From Durusdinium trenchii (taxonomy: Eukaryota; Sar; Dinophyceae; Suessiales; Symbiodiniaceae), in the NCBI GenBank assembly GCA_963970005.1, contig CAXAMN010021729.1, positions 755,371 to 819,370 of the forward strand: a stretch of 64,000 nucleotides of DNA, written 5' to 3'. Position numbers and translations under genes: made by a program. The notes beneath the pieces are model-generated. The model ran no database searches and was not told the DNA's origin. It was given only the letters and a program-made list of their open reading frames with translations. Positions 30,240 to 42,138 of the stretch are shown one piece after another. How positions within the stretch are numbered: the first letter of the stretch is position 1; the number at the start of each line of letters is the position of its first letter.

Positions 30240-32501
30240 GCCGCTCTTGAGGAGGTGGGGCCGAAAACCCTGGGGGAAGGATGGACACAACATGTCGGCC
30301 AGGCGGAGCGCGATGAACGCGAGGCGTTGAAGCAGGCGAATGTCACAGTGGAGAAGTTGCAGAAGTGGTTGGAGGCAGCAGATTCACGTTGTAACACGCC
30401 ATCATTCACACATATTCAAAACATTAGGATCCATTAGGGCATTTGGAGGGGCGGGGGCACCCCGACAGGGAATCCAGACCTCGGCAAGCAAACCAGATGA
30501 GACGGATGAGGTGGCAAGCAAGATCCAGCTCCTGGGCCAAGCCAAGTGGCAAAGCTTCAAAGTCTGAGCATAGCAGAGCTAAGCAGAGTCTAATTAGACA
30601 GAGTAATTAATTAAAGAGTAAGAGGTAATTAGAGTTACGTAACTTAAGAGTTAACTGAGTAAAGGTTGGTCTCCTCAGGTGCCAGAGGCATGTCACGCGA
30701 CCATGTATGCCAGTTGCCAAACAGATGATGTTTGTGCTTTGCCTGCTTTCCTTAGCCTTAGACCCGTTTTGCGGATGTTTCTGGCTCAGGTCTGAGGCCG
30801 AATCCGACTTCCGCAGTGAATATGAATCCATGGTCTCTTCTTTTGACAAGAAGCTGAAGGATGCTGGTTTCCGCCACGAAGTGTTGCAACATAGCCTTGC
30901 TTCATATGAGGGGTTGGCTATGTGTTGCAATATATAGAGTCAATAGAGTATTGGGAGCATGAACTGAATTCCGCTGATGACTGGCCTTGTTCCCCATACT
31001 CCGCCTTTGTTCCAGGAGTTGGCGGATGCAGAGGATGTGCATGAGGCCGCGAAGGCAAGCCGTGATCCAAACCTCGCGCGTTTCATGAAGAGAACTTGTG
31101 TGGTAGGAGCTGAAGACGCTATCGAAAGACATTCAGAAAGAGTCCAAGAAGATGGCCAAGGCTGGAATTGGCATGCAATGGGAAGGTCAAGCACTGGTGC
31201 GCCATTGACTTGCCGTCAGGAGATGAAGAAGAAATACTATGCCTTGCGAACCAGCCAGAAGGATAAAGCACAGGACCTGATGCAAGAAGCACAGAAGGAG
31301 GCTCATTACGTTCCTTGGTTGAATGGGAGATGTCACAGGGATTTCTTTGCAGCTCGGTCAATACTTTCGACTTTGTTCTTGGGCCAAGGCCATGAAGATG
31401 GCCAGGAAGGTGGAACACTTTGGCCGCAAGGTCCTGGATGGCTGGAAGGCAACCCAGTGCCAGTTCTGCTTTCAACACATCACCAGGCTGGCCAAAAGGA
31501 GGCAGAGTACGAAGGAAACATCGGAAAGGCTGAGAAGAACACTGAGCATTTGTCAGGAGTGGCCGAGAAGTTAAGAGCTCAGTGAGTGCAATTTGTGTTT
31601 AGCACTGGTGTGGTCATTCTGGTATATGGGGAACATGGTGCCTCTTCCACAGCATGGGGCCTGCTCCAGGTATGGGGAAAAGGCCGAGAGGGTCGTGGAG
31701 AAGTTTTTCGAGAAGGTGGAGGACAAGGCCCTACTTGAACGTAACCTCTACAGAAATACAGGTCATTGGACAAGGGAAAAAAAAACATGTATAACAACCC
31801 TGAAAGGCACAAAATGACTAGAATGGTGGAACCTTGCCTTGAGATAATTTTGAGGCCTGAAAACCAGGTCCTGATGAAGAAAGTTCTCCAAGCACCGTGC
31901 CTCCTGCGAAAACTTGTTGAAGCAATGCAGGTGGAGGATCGAGCTGATGCGGTAGAGCATCAGGCCGAAGCCAAGCAGAAGGAACGTGAGCAGAGCATTA
32001 AAGATGCCCTGGAGGCAGGACTTGCTGAGACTTGCTGGCATACACCCTTGAAGAGCTCGCATGTGTGGTGAAATGTGTTGTTTTAAAGATATAATTTAGG
32101 GGCTGAAAAAAGTCCTCAATTGCTTGGGTGCCAGGAGGCTGCGGGCAAGGCAACTCCTGCGGGCAAGAAAGCCCCTGCGGCAGTCTTTCTCAGCAGCAGC
32201 CAGGAATTCTCACCGGAGGCTTGCATGCGTTCTTGTTTGACAAAGCCTTTCTATTTTTTGGGGGGGTTGTTTAATATGTGTACAATGACACGTGACATTG
32301 ATCTACAATAACTATACTTGCGGGTAGTTTTGAGGGGCTCAGTGGATCCCAACTCTGTGCAACTTTCGTCAAGCCTTCTGTGAGGCACTGCTGAGCACCG
32401 TGCTGCCTGCAACAGGTCTTGCAACATTGGTCTTGGCTGTGGCCTGGTACCGCAGGCAGGAACGCAGGATTTTCATGACAGCGGAAGGGCAGTCCAGATA
32501 A
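30240..32501 (+). CDS. Coiled-coil protein with C-terminal membrane anchor (multi-exon)
   Basis: Candidate exons, each after an AG and rich in helix-forming charged residues, are 30240-~30395 (QAERDEREALKQANVTVEKL), 30790-~30910 (EYESMVSSFDKKLKDAGFRH), 31016-31075 (ELADAEDVHEAAKASRDPNL), 31107-31190 (ELKTLSKDIQKESKKMAKAG), 31220-~31300 (EMKKKYYALRTSQKDKAQDL), ~31390-31448 (AMKMARKVEHFGRKVLDGWK), 31499-~31570 (EAEYEGNIGKAEKNTEHLSG), 31670-~31760 (EKAERVVEKFFEKVEDKALL), 31869-~32030 (VLMKKVLQAPCLLRKLVEAM), ~32128-32200 (Ala/Lys-rich) and 32374-32501. The last exon encodes LLSTVLPATGLATLVLAVAW, then YRRQERR and TAA, a tail anchor with a positive-inside end. No family is identified. Two gaps between phase-matched exons are only 29-31 bp. 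The first exon and start codon were not found. Confidence 0.6.
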
Positions 32502-33380
32502 TGATTGCGATACTCAGGGGTTACTCGGTGGTTCCTTCTCTGCTTTGCGATCGTTCCACTGTGAAGTGCTTCAGTTCAAGATTTGACATCCTAGGCGCCC
32601 GACCTTGAGCATGCCACCTTCTCTTGGCTGAGCCGCGTCACACCACGTGACCATTGTTCCACATGCATTTGAGAAGTGGAACCCTCCTAGTGCAAAACTT
32701 GTTTGAAGTCCCGTGGGCATTCTCCAGAGCGTAACCAGAGGCCTTTTTCTTACCGGATGCACTTGACATTTTCCACATGGGGACAGTCAAACAGCGCACA
32801 CCTTTTGAAGTTGCAGCAGGAGCTTTGCACAAACAAAGCGAACCTCTTGCAGTCGCGAAGTTTCTGGTATTGAGCGAAGTTGCACGTGTTCTGCAATTAT
32901 GTCCAGTGTTCATGTGCTCAATGAGGTTCTTAAATGTTTTCACGACTGCAATTGTTCTATCTCTTGACTGCAGCCTGGTCAGACTTGGCATGATGCCGGG
33001 TGCCAGGTTGACCCAGATCAGATTCCATTGAAAAAGATATATATATATAGACATACATATAATACTTTTCCACATGGCCAGAGGCAAATGACAAATGAGA
33101 TTGGTTGGTGGGCGCAATCAGTGGCATGCATTTATGTTGTCAACATTGAGGCTTCTATTTCTACACCATTGGCGACCGGCACGCCACCCAACAGGACCAG
33201 AGGGAGAATACCTACTGACTGATATTTGCGCTCCGTATGTCGCAAGGCACATTAGAAAGAGTGCGAAGATGCAGAACAGCACTAGTTGTCAATCACCCTG
33301 CCATTCACAACGAAGTGTCACTGTGGATGCTAATTTGGTCAACGACAGCCTCGCTGGGAACGCCGTTGAGTGCATTTCCA
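32502..33380. other. No supported gene
   Basis: The minus strand is open over 32638-33117 (159 codons) and has scattered Cys and His, but no clear zinc-finger spacing in one frame, and no neighbour lies on that strand. I treat it as a chance frame. A TATATATATAG run occurs at about 33040. Confidence 0.4.
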
Positions 33381-34110
33381 GGAGCTGGGCTACCGCATGG
33401 CCGAGGCTACAGGCCGCTTTCATTTGGCGGTGCGCCGCCTTTTTCCTTTATTTACCAAGAGAGTCCAAGACAGAAACAGCAAGCCCGGGTGCCTTGTAGG
33501 TACCAACCTGGGTAGTTCATGTTTGGTTGTCAGCGGGAGCCTTAGATAGCCTTAGCATTCAGGGTTCCTGAGTTCCTGAGTGATTTTTGCCAGTGAACCC
33601 ACTGCTCAGGTCATGTCTTTCGTCTCGTCTTTCGCTTTGCAGCTTCCGAGCTCTCCCTTTGACCAGCCAGCAGGCGGACGGAAGTGGTGTTTAGATCCGC
33701 AACTAGCGAGAGTTTATGCAAACCCAACTTTCGGTTTGGAACTTTATCCGCCTCAGGCCGGACATTGGAGCCAAAGGCATACTTCTCAAGATACTCTATG
33801 GCAAAGATGGGTCTCATCGATCAGTGGCAGCCTGGCAACCATTTGGAGCAACAGCTGCACTCTCCAGCTGCCAGTGCCAATTCCAGGGAGTTGCGAGGAT
33901 GTTTACACTCAGGTTTGACAACACTCTCTTCAGAACAACCTTCGGATTTAGCCACCTCTACACCACAGAGGCCTTCTTTTGGCCATGGAGACACGTGCGG
34001 CCTTGAATGCGCTCGAGTCGCAGGAAGCCATTGCCAGAGTTGCAGCTGGAGAGACCGACGTGCCAAGGCGCATATGCATGACATCAGAAAAAACGATGTG
34101 CTTGTCATTG
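33381..34110 (+). CDS. Unidentified exons
   Basis: 33381-~33476, after ATTTCCAG, gives ELGYRMAEATGRFHLAVRRL, then FPLFTKRVQDRN. About 33979-34070 gives METRAALNALESQEAIARVA. Between them at least two frames compete, so exon limits are unsure. No domain is recognised. Confidence 0.35.
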
Positions 34111-34751
34111 TATGTCATGAAGAACTCTGGTCTCAGGAAATTGGTCTCTCATGTATGTCATGAAATTTCAAGAAGCCTTGAGTTCCCAGGAACTCGCCTT
34201 CTCACAAAAGGCCCAGCTTGCCAGAATCTTAGAAGGGACGCGAGCTTTCTCACAAAAACTGTCGGTTTGGTTTTGACACGCACAATATTCACAATCAGTT
34301 GGATAAGGGTCAAAGCCGGTCAAAGCTGTCCGTTTCGTCCTAGGTTTACTCTGGTTGTAGGACCAGTTCTGATCTCTCTTTGCACAATGGCAGTGTGCTT
34401 AGTTCGGTGTGGCAAGTTGCTTGGGATGTAGTTCAGATGCGTGCTGCGGCCACAGTGCAGAAAAGTTAGTTCAAGGGTGCACCATGCAGAGACATTTGAC
34501 TGAGGATTGTGAGGTGGATGTGGTGCAATTTTTGTGCTGCGAGCTGTACTTAGGTTTTGGTGGTCCTTTGCGGGGGCTTGAGTCTTTCAGTGGCTTGACA
34601 CGCAATTTAAAGTATGAAAGCCAGTGAAAAGGATGACTTTGGCAGTCATAAAGAAAAGCATCTTATGCAATGGAATCAAGAGCGCGCGCATTTTGTCAGC
34701 TTTTGGGTCGTTATGGGAGTTCCACAATGCTGGTAATGCAACCCTGGACAG

Positions 34752-34915
34752 ATTGCATTTCCAGCCTCCTTGAAAGGATTTCAAGAGGGACATCGCTTTG
34801 CAGAAAAGCGGTTTCTCTCTTCTTTTGTTGCTTACATTCAGATCGGTCGCTTGGAGCGATCTCCAGGTCGCGTGCTCCACATCCTCCACCCTTTGCAGCG
34901 ACTTGGTGGTAAAGC
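34752..34915 (+). CDS. Unidentified exon
   Basis: After TGCATTTCCAG the frame reads SLKGFQEGHRFAEKRFLSSF, then VAYIQIGRLERSPGRVLHIL. Its composition is protein-like; no family is recognised. Possibly part of the same gene as 33.4-34.1 kb. Confidence 0.35.
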
Positions 34916-36139
34916 AGGTTTCAATAGGTTTTGTTTTTTTTTGAGGCCGGGACGAGGAGGGGGTTTCTTAGGGGCTCATTGATTCGGCTCCTAGATTTCT
35001 AGGGACGCCGCAGCGGCAACGGAGCAGCTTTGCCATGCCTAAAGGCTACAGGTGTTTGATGTTCCCAGATTCTCTCTCGCTAGAGCAGCATGCTTGGAGG
35101 ATGATGGTAAATATGCTGCATGCACCTGCTACGACAGTTGGTGATGATTAACATTTTACCCTGAACAACTTGATATTCGGAGCCGGCTATGTGCCTGCAC
35201 CAGCTGAGTCAATTCCCCAAAGACCATGCAAGAAACAACCGCTTACAAACTGCAAGATCTAAGTTGAACAAGTTGACAACACCAGGAAGCAAGGTTTGTT
35301 GAAGTACTTGAGGGTTCATGCTGGAATTTGATGCACAGTGTTGCTTCGAACCAAACGTGTTTGGCTTGCTTGCTGAAGGTTCTTTTGTGGCATTGCTGCG
35401 GCATTTGTTTACCGAAGTGAACATAAATAAACGACATCAAACGACAAAGAAGGAACCCATTCATGTTCTGAGACTTGCAAGCATAGGCAGGCAGCAAGAG
35501 GCAGACTTCGGGAGCTTCCACTGGCACTTTGCTGGATCGGCTAAATCGACACAGGTACTTTACAAGCGCAAATTGACACCAAGTACTTGCGGAAAATGAC
35601 GTAACATGAGGTTCTCCTGCTTTGCTTGACCAAGGCTTGTGCAACTTTGGCTTCTTTGTCTCGACACCTGCGACTCATGTGTGTGGCTTTGTTACGCCGC
35701 TTGTTTGCAGAATCGTTGACTCGCAACCTCGCGCAACCTCAATCCAGTGAAGCTGCACACGGGGCACACGAAGCCTAGCAGCCCACGGAAAAATTATGAA
35801 AGATGATGAAAGTTTGGCTCGTGGACTGCTTGAGGCAACCGACATATCGTTTGTGGCAGCCTTTCAAGGGTGGACACTTGCACGTCATCTTCCAAGCCAT
35901 AGGCTGGAGTGCAAAAGATGCAGATAGCCTCATGAGTCCATGAGGTCCACAGATGCCGTCATGAGTCCCATAATGGTTCTTGCTCCAAGAGTTACTTTCA
36001 AATCACTAAAACTCAGGTAATACAGGATGACACGATTCAGAGATCGCATCTTTGGTCTTCGACAGACAAGCCGGTGGACCACCTTGGGGTTTGTCGATGG
36101 ATTCCATGAAAGACATATATAACTGAAAGTCATTGGCCT

Positions 36140-37074
36140 GTCGCTTCAACCGTTCCATGCATTTAGCATTGGATTTTCTCGGACTGCTGATTTCCGCAGG
36201 CTGGTCAATGTTTGCGGTGCTGGTGCTCCAAGGGTGGGCAGCCACAGACAAATGAGAATCAAGTGCCTCAGTCCAGTGCCGTTGCCACCGTTGGCATGGC
36301 AAGGTAGGATAAGCCTGCAGACAGGCCAGGAGGTTTGCAGGAGCTGGTACTGGTACTTGAGAAATTGTTGGACAGCCCTAGTGAGGTCCCTTTTGTGGTT
36401 TCTTAGATTACTGTAGCTGAAACCTGAGGCTGACAGACTGGTTTGAGGCGGGCGAAAAGATCATGGAGCCTCTAGGTGGCATATGATTTGTTGATCCAAG
36501 TGTCCCCACAGGAAGCGTTTATGCCAATTTATGCCCTGTGCCTCCTTAACGAACTAACAAAGAAGAAGGAAAAGGGATGAGCACCGCGGCATCATGCATT
36601 TGCCAGCTTCGACAGCTGAGCTTCCAAGGCTACTCTACATCAATGTCGATCGCAACAAGGCAAACACAGCATGATGACGAAAAAGATTGGGCGCGTTTCA
36701 CTGGACCCACAGCATTTGATGTACAATTACTGGCTTGCGCACTTCAGCCTGCACCATCTACAAGTCCTGTTGCCAAAGGGCGTTTGCATAGCCATTGGGC
36801 GCTGCTAATTTTGGACACACAAGGAGTTGCACCGTCATGCTTTCGTAAACCTTTGTTGTGCACCAGGAAGGCATTTGCTGGCCAACTGCTGCTACTAGTT
36901 GCTAGGGTGTTGCAAGACCAGGTGATAAGATATGCCTTGGGCGACATGCATTGCACCGAGAAACGTCAAGCTGCGTTTGTTGGATGTGTTTGCCAGGCTG
37001 CCCTTGCGTTGATTGCCCAGGTGCAATTGTTCCCTCTTTCTTTCCCCATGTGTGTTTATCGGAGTGACATTTGA
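36140..37074 (+). CDS. Unidentified membrane-protein-like exons
   Basis: About 36145-36250 reads NRSMHLALDFLGLLISAGWS, then MFAVLVLQGWAATDK, a hydrophobic segment. 36512-36559, after CCCCACAG, reads EAFMPIYALCLLNELTKK. 36577-37074 is a 165-codon open frame with a Leu/Ala-rich stretch (FAGQLLLLVARVLQDQVIRY). A multi-pass membrane protein is possible. The minus strand is also open over 36006-36302, so strand is not certain for the first piece. Confidence 0.35.
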
Positions 37075-37579
37075 TTTACTGTAGCACATGCTTACCTGCA
37101 TGTGTCCTTTCCTCTAGCTGGATTTCAGTTGCTTGCCGCATTCAGGGACATGTTTTGCCGCCAGGTCACGCTTGGACTGAGCGTGCTTGTGTTCAAGGGG
37201 GGCGCTTGGGAGAAAAGCAAAAGTAGCTAAGCGTTTTAAGCGATGTGCATTTCCCCAGGATGGAAGGTCATACAGTGTCCCTTGGCTGTAGACATGTCAT
37301 AGTGGGTGAGGAGCTTAGACTTAGACAGGAAGTTAATGGAAGTTATAGTTATAGGACAACACAGAAGGCTTAGGCCTAGCACGGCGCTTCTATTCTTCTG
37401 ATTACGATAGATTACGGATCTTCCGAAACACTGAAGCTGTAGCTCGTGGCACAGCAGCTTCACTTTTGAAGTGCCAGTTTTTAATTCAATGGCCAAAGCT
37501 GCATACGTGCATGGCACACTACACGCAATTTGGCACATATTTTGCCTCGGCATTTCTTATATTACCTCATCAAACTGCA

Positions 37580-37979
37580 GGCCCGCATGGCTGGCAGTTT
37601 GCACAGCTGCTTGTGCCCTGGTCTTCCAAACCATGAGGCCATTTGGGTCATGGCATTCCACGCTTTTGGTGCGGAAAGAAGCCTAGGGTGCAAGTTCCGG
37701 CGTCAGCCGTTCGAGCTACTGTCAAAGAATGAAGCTCCACATTCAGCACAGCAGTGATATCTTGATGAAGAGTCACTGGGAAAAAGTGTCTCCCACCGAA
37801 GACTGGGCAATAAAATGAGGCCGTGACACTACTGGGACCTGTTGATCACTCAGGTGCTACGAAAGACCATGGAAAGCCTGGACCGGAAATGGGAGCACTT
37901 AATTGCTTTTGACGATTGTACTGACGCTTACGCTGGTCAACAGCTGTTTGGCCCACGGCGGCGGCACCACAACAGCTGA
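37580..37979 (+). CDS. Unidentified terminal exons
   Basis: After CAAACTGCAG (37580) there is a hydrophobic candidate PAWLAVCTAACALVFQTMRP. 37854-37979, after TCACTCAG, is open for 41 codons to TGA: VLRKTMESLDRKWEHLIAFD, then DCTDAYAGQQLFGPRRRHHN. The second is a convincing last exon. It probably closes the gene whose exons are at 36.1-37.1 kb. Confidence 0.4.
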
Positions 37980-38714
37980 CCTCAACGCAGCTGCCAAAAA
38001 GTGCCCTCTTCAGAGCCTAACAGCTTGCGGTACTCATGGATCGGTCTTGCACACTTAGACAGCAAGTCACAACTTACCTTGGTTGTCGCGGAAAGTATAT
38101 ACTGCAGATATCTGTAGATTGGTTAACATGTCTGTGTGGTTCTGACAACAGCTAAAAGCCTAATCAAGGGCAGGATGGTTGAAAACGACTTTGTGATCTT
38201 GGCAGAATAGCAGGGCGTATACGGAAAGCATTGAGTACCTTCGACCACTTTAGGTAAGGCAGGTTCGGTCAGGTTCGCGAGGTGAGCTAGTCCAGCCGTC
38301 TACCACAACATATCACCGCACTCCCGCAGGACTCTTGCATTTGATACATCAGCGACTGCATGGGCCATGATAGCTTCAGTTTGTCAATGAATTATAGCAC
38401 CGCGCGGAATATGTCGCATGCACAGCAGACAGTCCTTCCTGGAAGCTTCCTGCTTCCTGGCAGCTCCAATAGCTTTTGGTGAATGAATTGTACATGAGTG
38501 GTTTCATCATTTGCAATGACTGTCTACAACACACATCCTCACTCTGTACCTCCAGCTCACTTGCTTTCCACGACGTTTGAATGGGGGCATGGCATTGGCT
38601 TCGCTTGGCCGGAATTGCTGGAGTGAGTGCGCTTACGCTTGTCCATTGTGTCTCGACAGGTCCCGAACCATGACATACTACACATGATCATGTGACTATG
38701 TGACATGAGCATTA
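37980..38714. other. No recognisable gene
   Basis: Spacer between the previous terminal exon and the SGNH-like gene. The long minus-strand frame at 38557-39156 overlaps the SGNH coding exon and a repeat cluster and is a shadow. Confidence 0.5.
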
Positions 38715-38775
38715 GGTCGCTATTAGGTGGAGGCCATCGTGGATAGTAACAAGAAGCTACTAGAATCCTCATGTG
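38715..38775. repeat. Dispersed AGGCCATCG / AAGAAGCTACTAG repeat cluster
   Basis: It includes TTAGGTGGAGGCCATCGTGG and AACAAGAAGCTACTAGAATC, the same family as at 1-170 and 40.4 kb, about 0.2 kb upstream of the SGNH-like start codon. Confidence 0.75.
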
Positions 38776-38953
38776 ACAATATATGATATATAGTAGGGTC
38801 AGATGCCAGATGATCCAACACCAGCGAAGGGAGTCGGAGTATGAAGAAGCTAGCAGAGGGGGTGTCAATTGCTCAAAGGCGTTCCTCAGAGCGTTAGCCG
38901 AACACGCCACATGACACCGAGGTTTCTGGTGGCCCCCACCCAATGAGAGGCAT

Positions 38954-40039
38954 ATGCGGCACGAGCCCCTGGTGCCATTGACGGAGTCCTCAGCTCCCAG
39001 TGTCAGCGTCAGCAACATCACACCAGCCACATTTTCCCAGCCGCAGGGGGAGCCAGGCATCGGCAGAAGGAAGCCGGAAAGAGCAGACATCGGCGTCGGT
39101 TTGCAGAGCCTACAGACGTTGCAGGGAAAGAATTTGATTCTGGCAGGTGATTCCAACGACCGTCAGTTTTTCCGTTTTCTTTGCCAACATTTAACTGGCC
39201 GCTTCGACGGAGTTCTGGTTGTGGACAAGATGACCAACGAAGAACCTGGTGAATATCGCGGCCGGCTGACCTGGCCAGAGCAGGCGAAGACATTAGTTTG
39301 CCACGACGAAGCTAGAAATGCAAGCGTGGTGTTTCTTTTTCATTATGGCCTGTTCAGTCTTCCCCCCCAGCCGCCATGGTACTTGGACTTTGCTAAGAGA
39401 AGAATGGGGACGCACTTCCTGGGCATTCAGGGCAAGGCAAAGATTGTGCCCAGCACAGACCTTGCTAAATTTATTTGGCCTCAAATCATTCAGCAACATT
39501 TGCCAAGCAGGCCATTGTTGCTGCTTGTCCAGTCCTCCATGTGGGATGCCTTTGCAGTCCTTGAAAGTTTGACTGGCAAGCGAGTTTCACAGATGAACAA
39601 GCTAGATGTGCAGACTCTGTATTCTGTTGTGTTTTCACACGAGAACTTAACGCATTGGGGATGGCTGCAGCGTGCCTCTGAATTTATTGGGATGATTCTA
39701 GAAGGGGTCCACAGTCAGGGCATGCTGGCTACGGTTCTGTGGCGTACCAACCCGAACTGTCCTGCCCTGCCTGAAGAGGGCTCAGTCACGGCAAACGCCT
39801 TATCTGGTCTTTTTGCTGACGCTGTTAGGGCAGAGATCCTTCAAGGGTCAGCTCCTTGGGGAGAGATTTGCCTTGTGGATTGGCGGAAGAACTTGGAGAT
39901 CCACAGTCCGAAGCAATGCGACAAACATCACTACACTAAAGAGGGCTATGCTGCGTACTTGTCCTCTCTGAAAGGGTGTGTGCTGATTTCCCCGTTGGCT
40001 GAGCAAAAAGTGGAGTACGAGCATGTCCCATGTGCATGA
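38954..40039 (+). CDS. SGNH/PC-esterase-like protein (single exon)
   Basis: 361 residues from ATG to TGA with no intron needed. LILAGDSNDRQFFRFLC (around residue 65) holds a block I GDS motif, VLWRTNPNCP fits the central strand, and DKHHYTKEGYAAYL near the C-terminus supplies the Asp-x-x-His pair. This arrangement is typical of PC-esterase/NXPE/TBL-type SGNH hydrolases, which commonly modify glycans. No signal peptide is evident at this start; an upstream exon could supply one. Substrate unknown. The same strand as its neighbours, flanked on both sides by the TACTAGTAG-type repeat. Confidence 0.7.
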   Translation: MRHEPLVPLTESSAPSVSVSNITPATFSQPQGEPGIGRRKPERADIGVGLQSLQTLQGKNLILAGDSNDRQFFRFLCQHLTGRFDGVLVVDKMTNEEPGEYRGRLTWPEQAKTLVCHDEARNASVVFLFHYGLFSLPPQPPWYLDFAKRRMGTHFLGIQGKAKIVPSTDLAKFIWPQIIQQHLPSRPLLLLVQSSMWDAFAVLESLTGKRVSQMNKLDVQTLYSVVFSHENLTHWGWLQRASEFIGMILEGVHSQGMLATVLWRTNPNCPALPEEGSVTANALSGLFADAVRAEILQGSAPWGEICLVDWRKNLEIHSPKQCDKHHYTKEGYAAYLSSLKGCVLISPLAEQKVEYEHVPCA

Positions 40040-40394
40040 ACGGACTTCGATGCATATATTTATATATAGAGAGGGTCCTAAGTTCGCGATGCTTTGCAGC
40101 AGTAGGGCGTGCACGCAGCAAGGAAGGCTCAACTTATTTCAAAGAGTTGAGAGAGTGACATAGAACAATGTCAGACAAGAGAGAAAAGACAACCCATTGG
40201 TACAATTATTGAATATTGGGTGCCAAACCCTGCATTTGCCCGAACTCCAACGTTTGCAAGATTCGTGACTAAAAATTTGCTACTGCTAGGATGCTACCAT
40301 TCAACATTTGCTTCGTTGTGCCTTTGCCAATCTTTGCCACGTGGGCTGCCCTGAAAATCAGGCGTGGGTGCGCAACGTGGTGAAAAACCACAGA

Positions 40395-40505
40395 ACTAGG
40401 TAATTAACAAGAAGCTACTAGTAGCTCCTGGCATTACTACTAGTAGCAAGAAGCTAATAGGTTGGAGACCATCGCTTCTAGTAGCAAGACGCTACTTGAA
40501 ACCGT
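40395..40505. repeat. Dispersed TACTAGTAG repeat cluster
   Basis: It contains AACAAGAAGCTACTAGTAGC, CATTACTACTAGTAGCAAGA and GGTTGGAGACCATCGCTTCT, both sub-unit types together. Confidence 0.85.
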
Positions 40506-40731
40506 TAACTTGCGAAGGCCCAGTCCATGGCGTGGCTCTTTGGAGCCTGGACCTTCGACTTTCGGATTTGTCCCTTTTGGCGCACTTGCGCGTGTCCCAA
40601 CTAGGCCGCTGGTGGCCACTTGACTTTAGCCGGCCGTGAGGCTGGTGTTCTATTCCTTACACCTTGATTCCTGTGGTACTTAAGCAACAAGCAGATGTCC
40701 TCGCCATGTTGCAGCAAGATTTTCCATCACT

Positions 40732-41624
40732 TTGTGGACTGTCCCGATTTTCCAAAGAAAGGTCATCCAAGAGAGTCTCCTTGCAGATGGTGGCTTCGCC
40801 TATGTGTGCGACACGGGCCGACTCAGCAATCTTCTTACAAGTCCTATTCACTTCGCATGGAAATGTAGAAAGTGCCAGATTGTTTATGATCTTGCTGACT
40901 CACCGTGTAGATTTCAGTAAGCTTGAAACTACTCAAACTGACACGTGAGGTACAGGGGTTCAAGCCTTAGTGTTGGGAGCGCACAGAAGCACAGTGCAGA
41001 CTGCTTCCTTGACAACACGTCCCAGAGACGTTCATAGATATCCTTCAAGTTCTTCAACAGCTGCTGAAACCATCTTCAATATTTTCACCGACTTTGATAC
41101 GATCACAGAGGGCTTCCCCTACAGCGTTCTGATTGTGTGTCGCAGGCCGAGATGCCCAAAGTGGTGAAGCGGTAGCCATCCGCAAGGCTTTGCTACAGGA
41201 CTCTCAGGCTCTTTGGAGACACCAATCACTCTCCAATTCTGCATCCTTTGGCATCCAACTTGGCTCTTTATTTGTGGGCTGCAGACCAGGCACAGCAATC
41301 AGCGCGCGTGGAGATGGCACTTTTGCAACGCTTGCCGCAACCCTACAGACCGTACACACCCTGCACGTGGGAAGTCTAGGTTATGGAGAGAGGAGCAGGT
41401 TGGGGATCCTGTTTGGCATAATTAGGAGGTGATTCACCTGTCAGCAGGGTTTAAAACCCCCAAAGCCTCCCCGCAGCATATCCACCTTCAGGCCAGAGCA
41501 TCAGCACATCGTCCGCTTCCTTGGGGCCGAGATCTTGGAGGAAGTCGGTTCCACACGAAAACTGCAGGCCATCCAGGGAGCGGATTGCTTTGCCGTCGCT
41601 TGGTGTCATGCCAGGGCCCATTGA
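40732..41624 (+). CDS. Probable protein kinase (N-lobe exons)
   Basis: Three plus-strand pieces fit a kinase N-lobe. About 40732-40830 reads KVIQESLLADGGFAYVCDTG, a glycine-loop-like strand resembling the NAK/GAK family. 41208-41379 includes QQSARVEMALLQRLPQ, matching helix C with its Glu. 41477-41624 includes PEHQHIVRFLGAEILEEVG, matching strands 4-5. A second possible acceptor (CTTCAG) lies just before PEHQH. The VAIK lysine, the HRD motif and the DFG motif were not found, so the catalytic core may be in missed exons, or the gene may be degraded. Confidence 0.45.
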
Positions 41625-42138
41625 AGGCCCCAGGCCGAAGTTGAACCCATATTGAACTCAAAGAGCATGTTGGTTGGCAACTGCATGAGGGCTTTCAAGT
41701 GTTCTTAGGGACCTGGCCTGTTCTTTGTTTCCCTCAACGGCCCGTTTGGTCGGTGAAGCTCGCAGGCCATTTCTCTCTTTGAGCTGTGTTGAGGGCTGAG
41801 CGGAGGAACATGGAGAGGGCGAATCGGCGACGAAGATGGGCCCCCATCGACGACCACCCTGGGAGCGCTAAGTCTTTCTTTGGCGTTTGCGTGCAAAGCA
41901 TGTCCTTTCCAGTGGGTATGTGAGGGTTCATGCTGTTCCGTTTCGGCAGCACTACGACGGGTTGAAGTTTTTGTTTGTGAGATCTCGTGAGTCTTTTTAT
42001 GCGCGAAGTCTCTCTTTGGCATCGGCACGTAATTGGATTGTAAAGTGCTCGCTTTCGCAGTAACCTTTTCAGGTGTTGAATGTTCATGGATTTTCTATGA
42101 TTTTCGTTTTGCTTCTCCAATTTCAGGCACTGGTGGAA

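Noticed and set aside
32638..33117. Cys/His-bearing minus-strand frame that could suggest a zinc finger
   Set aside because: Cys and His are spread over two frames and do not give a consistent CCCH or C2H2 spacing.
38557..39156. 199-codon minus-strand frame
   Set aside because: It spans a dispersed repeat and the start of the SGNH-like coding exon; no motif.
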